Assembly (NCBI RefSeq): GCF_030160715.1
Contig: NZ_BSOW01000008.1
Span: 186,001-250,000, forward strand
DNA length: 64,000 nt
DNA from: Bradyrhizobium iriomotense
GTDB taxonomy: Bacteria > Pseudomonadota > Alphaproteobacteria > Rhizobiales > Xanthobacteraceae
Reading direction: 5' to 3'
Positions 1 to 8,656 of this stretch are shown here, piece after piece (the stretch's first letter is position 1; every line of letters begins with the position of its first letter). A program made the position numbers and the translations under genes. Under the pieces are notes generated by a model, which ran no database searches, was not told the origin of the DNA, and saw nothing but the letters and a program-made list of their open reading frames with translations.

Positions 1-335
1 CAGTTTAGAACCGTTCTCGCGCATGACCGGAATTCGCACGACCTGACCGATCGCAGGTCTGGGCCGATCGGCTCAGTGCAGACGATTGCTCACACCCGGC
101 GCGAGCATCGTAAATCTTATGCACGCTCATCGATCTGATGTCTTGCGAGCACGGCTGTTCACGAACTGCGCACGCCGCCCGGATCGGATGCAAAGCTTTC
201 CAATTGTTTAGGATTCTCAACCGACAGTGTTGTTTACACTGGAACTTGGCGTGTATTATACAAGCCTGCACGCCGGAACCCTTTCAAAGACCCATAATTC
301 AATAGTTTGGGCAAACGAGCTGATACGAAGCCGAT
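1..335. other. Non-coding leader region before the efflux operon
   Basis: I see no convincing gene here. The possible short reading frames on both strands have no recognisable family and no good ribosome binding site. The stretch from about 200 to 320 is visibly richer in A and T than the genes that follow, as expected for a promoter region. A candidate promoter and a small palindrome inside it are listed separately. Confidence 0.6.
230..262 (+). promoter_or_regulatory. Candidate promoter and operator of the RND efflux operon
   Basis: TTGTTT at 230-235 and TATTAT at 254-259 are separated by 18 bases and could be -35 and -10 boxes. TTTACA at 233-238 with a 15-base spacer is a weaker alternative. 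The -10 box lies inside TGTATTATACA (252-262), a perfect odd palindrome with 5-base arms, where a TetR-type repressor could sit. No regulator gene is visible next to it in the window. Assigned by eye. Confidence 0.35.
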
Positions 336-1508
336 ATGAAAAAGTCGCGGCCGATCCTGTGGATTTCCCTCATCGCAGTCGTCGCCGTCGGAGGCTACTT
401 CGGCTGGCAACGCTTCTACGGTCCGGACGCCGCGAAGTCCCAGACCGCACAAAAAGGCCCGCCGCGGCCGGTCGCAGTTCCTGTCACCATCGCACCGGTT
501 CAGCAGGCCGATTTTCCAGTCTATCTGACCGGGCTCGGCACGGTTCAGGGCTTCAACACCGTACAAGTACGGACTCGGGTGGATGGCCAGATCGACAAGA
601 TCGCCTTCACCGAGGGCCAGATCGTCAACCAGGGTGACCTTCTGGTCGAGGTCGACCCCCGCCCCTTCCAGGCCGTGCTCGACCAGGCCAAGGCGAAGAA
701 GGCGCAGGACGAGGCGAACCTCGCCAACGCCAATCTCGACCTCCAGCGCTATACCAAGCTCGGCGAATTCGCGACCCGGCAGCAGACCGACACCCAACGC
801 TCCACCGTCGCCCAGCTCACCGCGCAGATCGCCGCCGACGAGGCCGCGATTTCCAATGCCCAGACCCAACTCGATTACACCCAGGTCAAGTCGCCGATCA
901 CGGGCGTCGCCGGCCTGCGCCAGGTCGATATCGGCAACATCGTCAATGCCTCGACCCAAACCGGAATCGTCACGATCGCTCAGATCGAACCGATCGCGGT
1001 GATCTTCACCGCGCCCGAAGACCAGTTGCCCTATATCAACGAGGGCCAGAAGTCGGGCGCGCTCAAGGTGATCGCGCTGACCACCGACGGCAAGAAGACG
1101 CTCGCCGAGGGCAAGCTCGCCGTCATCAACAATCAGGTCGACACGACCAGCGGGACTATTCGGCTGAAGGCGGTGTTCGACAACAAGGACCACACGCTGT
1201 GGCCGGGCCAGTCGGTTTCGACGCGTCTTCTGGTGCGGACGCTGAAGGACGCCACGGTGGTCCCCGACGACGCGGTCCAGCATTCGACCAACGGTCTCTA
1301 CGCCTATACCGTCAATCAGGAGAACAAGGCTGAACTGCGCAAGCTCAAGGTCAGCTACTCCATCGATGGACGCTCGGTGATCGATGAAGGACTTAGCGTC
1401 GGACAGCAGGTGATCACCGGCGGTCAGTTCAAGGTGCAACCCGGAAGCCTCGTCTCGACGGCGGTCGCAAGTTCGAATCCGGGCCAGAACAAGGTTCGAC
1501 AGGAATGA
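336..1508 (+). CDS. RND efflux periplasmic adaptor (MdtA/AcrA type)
   Basis: 390 aa, the usual length of MdtA-like membrane fusion proteins. One N-terminal hydrophobic segment (about residues 6-24) acts as signal or anchor. A lipoyl/barrel-sandwich half follows (VQVRTRVDGQI, then EGQIVNQGDLLVEVDPRPF), then a coiled-coil hairpin rich in Ala, Gln and Lys (about 110-180), the second lipoyl half (VKSPITGVAG) and beta-barrel domains. It would link an inner-membrane RND pump to an outer-membrane channel. The stop overlaps the next start as ATGA, so the two are translationally coupled. No TolC-like channel gene follows, so the channel must come from elsewhere. The substrate cannot be read from sequence. 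Confidence 0.93.
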   Translation: MKKSRPILWISLIAVVAVGGYFGWQRFYGPDAAKSQTAQKGPPRPVAVPVTIAPVQQADFPVYLTGLGTVQGFNTVQVRTRVDGQIDKIAFTEGQIVNQGDLLVEVDPRPFQAVLDQAKAKKAQDEANLANANLDLQRYTKLGEFATRQQTDTQRSTVAQLTAQIAADEAAISNAQTQLDYTQVKSPITGVAGLRQVDIGNIVNASTQTGIVTIAQIEPIAVIFTAPEDQLPYINEGQKSGALKVIALTTDGKKTLAEGKLAVINNQVDTTSGTIRLKAVFDNKDHTLWPGQSVSTRLLVRTLKDATVVPDDAVQHSTNGLYAYTVNQENKAELRKLKVSYSIDGRSVIDEGLSVGQQVITGGQFKVQPGSLVSTAVASSNPGQNKVRQE

Positions 1509-4500
1509 ACGACGGCGGGATTTCGGCACCTTTTATCCGTTATCCCATCGGCACCTCGCTGCTGATGGCCGGCATTCTCTTTGTCGGCCTCGTCGCCTAC
1601 CCCCTGCTGCCGGTCGCGCCGCTGCCGCAGGTCGACTTCCCGACCATCCAGATCACCGCGAACCTGCCCGGCGGCAGCCCGGAAACGATGGCCTCCTCGG
1701 TCGCGCAGCCGCTGGAGCGCCAATTCGCCCAGATTCCCGGCATCGCCCAGATGACGTCGACGAGCTATCTGGGCACGGCCTCGATCACCATCCAGTTCGA
1801 CCTCAATCGCAGCATCGACGGCGCGGCCAACGACGTGCAGGGCGCCATCAACGCGGCCAGCGGCCAGTTGCCGAAAAACCTGCCCTCGCCGCCGACCTAT
1901 CGCAAGGTCAACCCGGCGGACTCGCCGATCCTGCTGTTATCCGCGACATCCGAGACGTTGCCGCTGACGACCGTCAGCGATTCGATTGACGCCCAGCTCG
2001 CCCAGCAGATCAGCCAGATCTCGGGCGTCGCGCAGGTCTTCATCGGCGGCCAGCAGAAACCGTCGGTCCGCGTGCAGATCGATCCGGCGAAACTGGTCGC
2101 CAAGGGCCTGTCGCTGGAGGACGTCCGCAGCGCCATCGCGATCACGACGGTCGACAGCCCCAAGGGCAATATCGACGGCGAGAAACGCGCCTACACCATC
2201 TACGCCAACGACCAGTTGCTCCAGTCCAAGGACTGGAACGACGTCATCATCGCCTACCGCAACGGCGGCCCATTGCGAATCCGCGATATCGGCCAGGCCG
2301 TCACCGGGCCCGAGGACGCCAAGCAAGCCGCTTGGGCCAACGGCAAGCGCGGCGTGTTCCTGGTGGTGTTCAAGCAGCCTGGCGCCAACGTCATCGAGAC
2401 CGTCGACCGGATCAAGGCAACCCTGCCCCGGCTGGTGGCGGCGATCCCGCCGGCGGTCAAGATCGAGGTCATCAGCGACCGCACCACGACCATTCGCGCC
2501 GCGGTCGAGGACGTCCAGTTCACGCTGCTTTTGACCATCATCCTGGTGGTCATGGTCATCTTCGTCTTCCTGCGCAGCTTCTGGGCGACCGTCATTCCCA
2601 CCGTCACGGTTCCGCTGGCGCTGCTCGGCGCGTGCGCCCTGATGTGGGTGTTCGGCTATTCGCTCGACAATCTGTCGCTGATGGCGCTCACGATCGCGGT
2701 CGGCTTCGTCGTCGACGACGCCATCGTGATGCTCGAGAACATCACGCGCTACATCGAAAACGGCGATTCGCCGCTCGCCGCCGCCTACAAGGGTGCCAAG
2801 GAGATTGGCTTCACCATCGTGTCGATCAGTATCTCGCTGGTTGCGGTGCTGATCCCCCTGCTGCTGATGGGCGGCATCATCGGGCGCCTGTTCCGCGAAT
2901 TCGCCGTCGTGCTCGCGATGACGATCTTCGTCTCGATGTTCGTGTCGCTGACGCTGACCCCGATGATGGCCTCGCGCTTCCTTCGCGCCCATGGCGAAGT
3001 GCATCACGGCCGCTTCTACCAATGGAGCGAGCGCGCCTTCGACGCGATGCTGCGCGGCTATGAATACGTCCTCGACCACGCGCTGAGCTGGCGGCGCACC
3101 ACGCTCGCCATCTTCTTCGCCACCCTCGGCCTGTCGGTCTACCTGTTCATCCTGATCCCGAAGGGCTTCTTCCCGCAGCAGGACGTCGGCCTGATCACCG
3201 CGACCTCCGAAGCCTCGCAGGACATCTCCTTCAAGGAGATGGTCAAGCGCCAGGAGGAACTCGGCAAGATCATCATGGCCGATCCCGACGTCGCATCCAT
3301 CGCCATGTCGATCGGCGGCAGCGGCCGGGCCGGCAACAACGGCAACCTGTTCATCACGCTGAAGCCGCGCAACGAGCGCGAGGCCTCGGCGCAGCAGATC
3401 ATTGCGCGGCTGCGCCCCAAGTTCGACAAGGTTGAAGGCGCCCGTCTCTATATGCAGGCTGCCCAGGATGTCCGCCTCGGCGGCCGCCCGACGCGCACCC
3501 AGTTCGAATTCACGTTGCAGGACGCCGATCTCGGCGAGCTCAACGAATGGGCGCCAAAAATCCTCGCCAAGATGCAGACGCTGCCGGAGCTGCGCGACGT
3601 TGCGACCGACCAGCAGACCCAGGGCACCACGGTTCAGCTCAAGATCAATCGCGACACCGCCTCACGCTACGGCATCCAGCCGCAGCTGATCGACGACACG
3701 CTTTACGACGCGTTCGGCCAGCGCCAGGTCACGCAGTACTTCACGCAGCTCAACAGCTATCACGTGATCCTCGAGATCCTGCCGGAGATGCAGGGTAATC
3801 TCGACAGCCTGAACAAGCTGTACCTGAGATCGCCGCTCACGGGCGACCAGGTGCCGCTGTCGACGTTTGCGACCTGGACGACCGATCCGGTGCGCCCGCT
3901 CTCGATCAGCCATCAGGGCCAATTCCCGGCGATCACGATCAGCTTCAACCTCGCACAGGGCGTGGCGCTGGGACAGGCCACGGAAGCCGTGCAGAAGGCG
4001 ATGGCCGATCTCGGCGCGCCGGCGACGCTGAATTCGAGCTTCCAGGGCACCGCGCAGGCGTTCCAGCAGTCGCTCGGCACCGTGCCGCTGCTGATCCTGG
4101 CAGCCCTCGTCGTGGTCTATCTGATCCTCGGCATTCTCTACGAGAGCTACATCCACCCGATCACGATTCTCTCGACCCTGCCTTCGGCCGGCGTCGGCGC
4201 GCTCGCGATCCTGATGGCGGCAGGGTTCGATTTCAGCCTGATCGCGCTGATCGGCATCATCCTGCTGATCGGCATCGTGAAGAAGAACGGCATCATGATG
4301 GTCGACTTCGCGATCGCAGCCGAGCGCGACGAGCACAAGACGCCGGCGGAATCGATCCGCCAGGCCGCACTGCTCCGCTTCCGCCCGATCATGATGACGA
4401 CGATGGCGGCCCTGCTCGGCGGCGTGCCCCTGATGCTCGGGCACGGCACCGGTGCCGAAATCCGCCAGCCGCTCGGCTATGCCATGGTCGGCGGCTTGAT

Positions 4501-4648
4501 CGTCAGCCAGGCCTTGACCCTGTTCACGACGCCCGTGGTCTATCTCTATCTCGACGAGTTCTCCAACTGGTTCTCCGGCTGGGGCCGTTCCAAGGAGAGC
4601 GAGCACGAGACGACCGAACACGGCACGGTCAAGGAAGCAGCCGAGTAA
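1505..4648 (+). CDS. RND multidrug efflux permease (MdtB/MdtC-like)
   Basis: 1047 aa, full length for the AcrB/MdtB/MdtC family: twelve membrane segments in two repeats, each followed by a large periplasmic loop. The proton-relay acidic pair is visible in TM4 (GFVVDDAIVMLEN) and the partner lysine in TM10 (GIVKKNGIMMVDF). The N terminus (FIRYPIGTSLLM) and the inter-repeat segment (GFFPQQDVGLI) are typical of HAE1 pumps. It acts as a trimer in the inner membrane, driven by proton flow. It starts inside the stop of the adaptor gene. Only one permease is present, unlike the MdtB-MdtC pair of E. coli, so a homotrimer is likely. Confidence 0.95.
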   Translation: MNDGGISAPFIRYPIGTSLLMAGILFVGLVAYPLLPVAPLPQVDFPTIQITANLPGGSPETMASSVAQPLERQFAQIPGIAQMTSTSYLGTASITIQFDLNRSIDGAANDVQGAINAASGQLPKNLPSPPTYRKVNPADSPILLLSATSETLPLTTVSDSIDAQLAQQISQISGVAQVFIGGQQKPSVRVQIDPAKLVAKGLSLEDVRSAIAITTVDSPKGNIDGEKRAYTIYANDQLLQSKDWNDVIIAYRNGGPLRIRDIGQAVTGPEDAKQAAWANGKRGVFLVVFKQPGANVIETVDRIKATLPRLVAAIPPAVKIEVISDRTTTIRAAVEDVQFTLLLTIILVVMVIFVFLRSFWATVIPTVTVPLALLGACALMWVFGYSLDNLSLMALTIAVGFVVDDAIVMLENITRYIENGDSPLAAAYKGAKEIGFTIVSISISLVAVLIPLLLMGGIIGRLFREFAVVLAMTIFVSMFVSLTLTPMMASRFLRAHGEVHHGRFYQWSERAFDAMLRGYEYVLDHALSWRRTTLAIFFATLGLSVYLFILIPKGFFPQQDVGLITATSEASQDISFKEMVKRQEELGKIIMADPDVASIAMSIGGSGRAGNNGNLFITLKPRNEREASAQQIIARLRPKFDKVEGARLYMQAAQDVRLGGRPTRTQFEFTLQDADLGELNEWAPKILAKMQTLPELRDVATDQQTQGTTVQLKINRDTASRYGIQPQLIDDTLYDAFGQRQVTQYFTQLNSYHVILEILPEMQGNLDSLNKLYLRSPLTGDQVPLSTFATWTTDPVRPLSISHQGQFPAITISFNLAQGVALGQATEAVQKAMADLGAPATLNSSFQGTAQAFQQSLGTVPLLILAALVVVYLILGILYESYIHPITILSTLPSAGVGALAILMAAGFDFSLIALIGIILLIGIVKKNGIMMVDFAIAAERDEHKTPAESIRQAALLRFRPIMMTTMAALLGGVPLMLGHGTGAEIRQPLGYAMVGGLIVSQALTLFTTPVVYLYLDEFSNWFSGWGRSKESEHETTEHGTVKEAAE

Positions 4649-4707
4649 GCCAGCCTCGCATTCCCACCGCCGGCACGTTCTCTTCTTTCAAGCCAAAGCG
4701 ATACGTC

Positions 4708-5274
4708 ATGTCCATGCGCTCCAATCTTGCCGCCCTCCTGTCGGTTGCCTTGCTGTGGAGCGGATCCGCACACGCCCAGGGCACCAAGTCCAAGGCTGCT
4801 CCGCCCCAGGCCGCACAGCCCGCAGCTCCCGCCGCACAGCCGCAGGCCGACGTTGCGCCGGCGCCGCAAGCAGGCTGGGCCGCGCGCTGCACCAGCGCGA
4901 GCCGTGACGCGCCGCTGGAATGCGCGATCGAGCAGAACGCGGTGCTGACCAAGACCGGGCAGCTCATCGTGCTGATCAACATCCGCGTGCCAGCAAACAC
5001 CCGCACGCCAGAGGCGCTGATCCAGCTGCCGCTAGGCCTCAATATCCCCGTCGGCGCCAAGCTCCAGGTCGACGAGGGCAAGACGGTCGACCTGCCGATC
5101 CAGACCTGCGAGAATCGCGGCTGCTACGTCTCGACACCGGTTTCCGCGGAACTGCTCGCGGCGCTGAAGTCCGGCAAGCAGCTGAAGGTCTCCTTCCAGA
5201 ACATGGCCAAGGAGAGCATCAGCATTCCGATGCCGCTGACCGATTTCGCGGCCGCCTACGACAAGATCAAGTAG
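4708..5274 (+). CDS. Invasion-associated locus B (IalB) family periplasmic protein
   Basis: 188 aa. A signal peptide (about residues 1-24, ending in SAHAQ) is followed by a low-complexity Ala/Pro/Gln stretch (about 25-55), then the IalB domain with its usual cysteines (WAARCTS, LECAIEQ, QTCENRGCYVS). The family is named from Bartonella, but homologues are common in non-pathogenic alphaproteobacteria and their molecular role is unsettled. It lies 59 bases after the RND permease on the same strand and could be co-transcribed. The Pro/Ala linker may span the periplasm. Confidence 0.85.
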   Translation: MSMRSNLAALLSVALLWSGSAHAQGTKSKAAPPQAAQPAAPAAQPQADVAPAPQAGWAARCTSASRDAPLECAIEQNAVLTKTGQLIVLINIRVPANTRTPEALIQLPLGLNIPVGAKLQVDEGKTVDLPIQTCENRGCYVSTPVSAELLAALKSGKQLKVSFQNMAKESISIPMPLTDFAAAYDKIK

Positions 5275-5289
5275 CGGGCCGCGTCCGTC

Positions 5290-6009
5290 TCACCCTGCCC
5301 CCAGATAGGCCTTCTGGACCTGCGGATCGTTCGCCAGCGCCGTCGCGGTACCGGACAGGACGCTCTTGCCGACCTGCAACACCGTTGCGAAATCGGAGAC
5401 TTCGAGGGCGAGCTCGATCGACTGCTCGGCGAGCAGGATGGTCAGGCCCTCGCGGTGCAGGCGGCCGAAGGTTTCGTACATGGACTCCACGACCGCCGGC
5501 GCCAGCCCGAGCGACGGCTCGTCCAGCATCAACAGCTTTGGATCGCTCATCAGCGCGCGGCCGACCGCGAGCATCTGCCGCTCGCCGCCGGACATGGTGC
5601 CGGCGCGCTGGTTGCGGCGCTCTTTCAGCCGCGGAAAGATCTCGTAGACGCGCTCGAGCAGCGCCGCCTTGCGCGACTTGTCATGCAACGGCGTCGCGCC
5701 AAGCAGGAGATTGTTCTCGACGCTCTGCTGCACGAACAGCCGCCAGCCCTCCGGGGACAACGCAAGCCCCTTGCGCACGATCGCAAAGGCGCGTTGGCCC
5801 GCGATCGCCTCGCCGCGAAAGCTGATCGTGCCGGCATGCACCGGGATCAGGCCTGCGATCGCATTCAGCGTCGTGGTCTTGCCGCCGCCATTGGAGCCGA
5901 GCAGCGCGACGATGCTGCCTTCGGGCACCTCCAGCGATACGTCGGACACGCCGATCAGGTCGCCATAACGCACTTCGAGGTGCTCGATCCGCAGCAGAAG
6001 CCCGCTCAT
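5290..6009 (-). CDS. livF: Branched-chain-amino-acid-type ABC transporter ATPase LivF
   Basis: 239 aa, standard LivF length. Walker A is GSNGGGKTT, slightly different from the common GRNGAGKTT. The signature is MSGGERQMLAVGRAL and Walker B is LLMLDEPSLGLAP, followed by the switch region. With LivG it forms the nucleotide-binding pair of a HAAT-family importer. It is last in the minus-strand order livK, livH, livM, livG, livF, and its start overlaps the livG stop as ATGA. Liv-like systems in rhizobia take up amino acids, amides and many aromatic acids, so the name gives the family and not the substrate. Its end faces the ialB end only 15 bases away. Confidence 0.92.
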   Translation of the reverse strand: MSGLLLRIEHLEVRYGDLIGVSDVSLEVPEGSIVALLGSNGGGKTTTLNAIAGLIPVHAGTISFRGEAIAGQRAFAIVRKGLALSPEGWRLFVQQSVENNLLLGATPLHDKSRKAALLERVYEIFPRLKERRNQRAGTMSGGERQMLAVGRALMSDPKLLMLDEPSLGLAPAVVESMYETFGRLHREGLTILLAEQSIELALEVSDFATVLQVGKSVLSGTATALANDPQVQKAYLGAG

Positions 6010-6770
6010 GTGGGGCCGCCCATCAGTTCGATCGGTGTGTGGCCGGCGGCCGCTTTCGCGGCGCGCGTGCCGAGATAGGCCGCGATCACCGCCGGGTTGG
6101 CCGTTACCTCGCGCGGGCTGCCGCGCGCGATTTCCTTGCCCTGGTGGAACACCATCACCCGGCTCGCCAACGACATGATCACTTCCATGATGTGCTCGAC
6201 GATGACGAGCGTGATGCCGGCGCGATGGATGTCGCGCACGAGATCGATCGCGAGCTTGACCTCGTGGGCGTTGAGGCCCGCCATCGCTTCATCGAGCAGC
6301 AGGACCTTCGGCTCGGTCGCTAGCGCACGAGCAATCTCCAGGCGCTTGCGGCCTGGCGTGCCGAGCGAGCGCGCCGGCGCATCCGCGAGCCTGATCATCC
6401 CGACCCGCTCCAGCACCGCGCGCGCCTTGGTCTCGGCCTCAGTGCGATGCGCGGCGCGAAGGAACGCGCCGATCATGACGTTCTCGAGCACCGTCATGCC
6501 CTCGAACGTCTGCGGCAACTGGAAGGTACGCGCAAGCCCGAGCTGCGCGCGCTGCTCGGGCGCGAGATCGGTGATGTCGCGCCCCTCGAACAGGACACGG
6601 CCTGCGGTCGTCCTGAGATCGCCGGTGAGGCAGTTGAAGAAGGTCGACTTGCCGGCGCCGTTCGGCCCGATCAGGCCGAGGATATCGCCCTGCTCCAGCG
6701 TCACGGAGGCATCGTCGACCGCCTTGAAGCTGCCGAAGGCTTTTGTGATGCCGCGCGCTTCAAGGAGCAT
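6006..6770 (-). CDS. livG: Branched-chain-amino-acid-type ABC transporter ATPase LivG
   Basis: 254 aa, normal LivG length. Walker A is GPNGAGKSTFFN. Walker B is LLLDEAMAGLN, with the catalytic Glu kept and Ala in place of the usual Pro. The signature region reads SLGTPGRKRLEIARAL, a degenerate form of the LSGGQ-like motif. The C-terminal IVEHIMEVIMSLASRVMVFHQG block is typical of LivG. It overlaps livF by four bases and the livM end by eleven, so the genes form one operon. The signature change is at the edge of what the family tolerates and may lower ATPase activity. Confidence 0.92.
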   Translation of the reverse strand: MLLEARGITKAFGSFKAVDDASVTLEQGDILGLIGPNGAGKSTFFNCLTGDLRTTAGRVLFEGRDITDLAPEQRAQLGLARTFQLPQTFEGMTVLENVMIGAFLRAAHRTEAETKARAVLERVGMIRLADAPARSLGTPGRKRLEIARALATEPKVLLLDEAMAGLNAHEVKLAIDLVRDIHRAGITLVIVEHIMEVIMSLASRVMVFHQGKEIARGSPREVTANPAVIAAYLGTRAAKAAAGHTPIELMGGPT

Positions 6771-7731
6771 GAGGCGCTCCCGCTTCGCTCGCGGGCTTGG
6801 ACCGCCGCTTGAAGAGGCTCAAAATGCCGCCGGGCTGGAAGCGCGCGATCAGTACGATGATCGCGCCGTAGACCACGAAGGTGAGGCCTGCGCCCTTGCC
6901 GCCAAGCACGCTGTTGGAGATTTCCTCCAGCGGCACGAGGATTGCGGCGCCGACCAGCGGACCGAAGAGAAGTCCTGCCCCGCCGAGCGCAGCCATGATC
7001 AGGATCTTCACGGAGATCAGGATGCCGAGGCCTGACTCGGGGTCGACGAAGCCGAACATCATCGCATAGAGCGCCCCGGCGACACTCGTCAGCGCCGCGC
7101 TCAGCATGAACGCGTAGAGTTTGGTGCGGCGCGCTGGCGCACCGAGCGAGCGCGCGGCACGTTCGGAGTCCTTGATCGCACGCAGATAGAATCCCATCCG
7201 GCTGTTAGCCATCCACCAGGTGATGACGAGCGTGATCGCAAGGACCAGGAGAAAGAGATAGTAGTAGGGCAGCGACGAGATGAACGAGAGATCGAAGATG
7301 TTGCGGGCCACCGTCGGGCCGCTCAATCCCACGGCCGCGCCAAGGTAATCCGTATTGGTGACGATCAGCCGCATCGTCTCGGCAACCGCAATCGTCGCCA
7401 TGCTGAAATAGTGGCCGGACAGACGCAGCGTCGGCACGCCGATGACGGCCGCCAGCACCACCGCAATCACGATGCCGCCGGGAATGCCGAATAGCGGCGA
7501 CAGCTCGAACTTGGCGTAGGCTCCCATCGCCGCATAGGCGCCGCAGCCGAAGAACACGACATGGCCGACCGAGACCTGGCCGGCATAACCGCCGACGATG
7601 TTCCAGGCCGAGGCCGCGATTGCATAGAGCAGCACCAGCGCGCCGAGGCGCTGCTGGAACGGCGAGGACAGCAGCAGCGGATAGGCAATCGCGACCGCTG
7701 CTAGCACCGACAGCCAGAGCAAGCGCCGCAT
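6760..7731 (-). CDS. livM: ABC transporter inner-membrane permease LivM
   Basis: 323 aa from the ATG at 7731. This start overlaps the livH stop as TGATG and gives a protein beginning MRRLLWLSVLAA, as expected for LivM. A longer reading frame upstream is only the shadow of livH. About nine to ten hydrophobic segments are seen, with the family block NIVGGYAGQVSVGHVVFFGCGAY-type near residue 45 and the EAA-like loop RAIKDSERAARSLG near 195, which contacts the ATPases. The C-terminal tail (FKRRSKPASEAG) is cytoplasmic. Together with LivH it forms the membrane channel. Confidence 0.92.
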   Translation of the reverse strand: MRRLLWLSVLAAVAIAYPLLLSSPFQQRLGALVLLYAIAASAWNIVGGYAGQVSVGHVVFFGCGAYAAMGAYAKFELSPLFGIPGGIVIAVVLAAVIGVPTLRLSGHYFSMATIAVAETMRLIVTNTDYLGAAVGLSGPTVARNIFDLSFISSLPYYYLFLLVLAITLVITWWMANSRMGFYLRAIKDSERAARSLGAPARRTKLYAFMLSAALTSVAGALYAMMFGFVDPESGLGILISVKILIMAALGGAGLLFGPLVGAAILVPLEEISNSVLGGKGAGLTFVVYGAIIVLIARFQPGGILSLFKRRSKPASEAGAPHAP

Positions 7732-8594
7732 CACATCTTCCCCATCAGGCCCTGCGGCCGGAACCACAGGAAGAACAGGAACAGGATGTAGACGACGATA
7801 TCCTTGTAGACCGCGCCGATCAGATAACCCGACAGCGACTCGATGACGCCGATCAGAAGGCCCGCGACCAGCGCGCCGGGCACGCTGCCGAAACCGCCAA
7901 GCGAGACCGTGACGAAGGCAACGATGCCGAGCGTCTCGCCCACCGTCGGCACGATGTAGAAGAAGTTCGCGATCAGCGCACCGGCGAGCCCCGTCGCACC
8001 CGCCGCGATCGCCCAGGCGATCGCCTGCATGGTGTCCGGCCGGATGCCCATGAGCTGGGCGGCGGTTGCATCCTCCGCCACCGCCAGCATTTTCGAGCCG
8101 AGCGAGGTGCGCGTCAGCAACAGGTGCAGTCCGAGCGTCACGAGCAGCGCGACGACGCCGGCAAGCAGCCGCGATGCCTCGAGGCGCAGCCCCGCCACCG
8201 CATACGTGCCGCCGACGATATTCTGCGGCAGCGACTTGAAGTCGGCACCGAACCACCAGAACACGGAGTAGCGCAGCAGCAATGCGAGGCCGAAGGTGCC
8301 GAGGATCTGCGCCAGCATCGGCCCCTTCATGATGTCGCGGATCAGGCCGAAATAGACGACGACACCAAGCGTCGCCAGCACCAGCACGGCCAGCGGCGCG
8401 CCGACGATCGGCCCGCCGCCCATCAAGGTGTAGACGACATAGGCGACGTACATGCCGAGCATGACGAAATCGCCATGCGCGAAATTGACGATGTTCATCA
8501 TGCCCCACACCAAAGTGAGGCCGGAGGAAAACAGGGCGTAGACGGCACCGAGCAGGAGCCCGCCGACGATCACCTGCACGAGGACAAAGGACAT
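7731..8594 (-). CDS. livH: ABC transporter inner-membrane permease LivH
   Basis: 287 aa from the ATG at 8594 (MSFVLVQVIVGG). The reading frame stays open upstream to 8711, but that extension reads through the terminator hairpin and has no hydrophobic or family character. The LivH blocks are present: LTLVWGMMNIVNFAHGDF near residue 32 and the cytoplasmic loop VAEDATAAQLMGI near 160. About eight membrane segments. The gene starts 62 bases downstream of the livK stop, on the far side of an intrinsic terminator, so it is probably expressed below livK. Confidence 0.92.
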   Translation of the reverse strand: MSFVLVQVIVGGLLLGAVYALFSSGLTLVWGMMNIVNFAHGDFVMLGMYVAYVVYTLMGGGPIVGAPLAVLVLATLGVVVYFGLIRDIMKGPMLAQILGTFGLALLLRYSVFWWFGADFKSLPQNIVGGTYAVAGLRLEASRLLAGVVALLVTLGLHLLLTRTSLGSKMLAVAEDATAAQLMGIRPDTMQAIAWAIAAGATGLAGALIANFFYIVPTVGETLGIVAFVTVSLGGFGSVPGALVAGLLIGVIESLSGYLIGAVYKDIVVYILFLFFLWFRPQGLMGKM

Positions 8595-8620
8595 GAGCCG
8601 CGCTGCTCTATCAAGCCGAC

Positions 8621-8646
8621 AAAAAAGGCGGGACCGCCGTCCCGCC
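8621..8646 (-). terminator. Intrinsic terminator between livK and livH
   Basis: Read on the minus strand, an 8-base perfect stem GGCGGGAC/GTCCCGCC (8627-8646, 4-base loop) is followed directly by six T residues (8626-8621). It lies between the end of the binding-protein gene (8657) and the start of livH (8594). It would stop most transcripts after livK and let a fraction through into the permease and ATPase genes. Confidence 0.75.
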
Positions 8647-8656
8647 TCCGAGATCG

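Noticed and set aside
234..4621. Long minus-strand open frames opposite the RND genes (for example 234-1529, 1937-3079, 3662-4621)
   Set aside because: They are mirror frames of high-GC genes, rich in Arg, Asp and His, with no family character, while the plus strand encodes complete RND proteins.
7732..8508. Upstream extension of livM through the livH gene
   Set aside because: The extension is low-complexity and is the livH gene read in another frame; ATG 7731 gives a normal LivM start.
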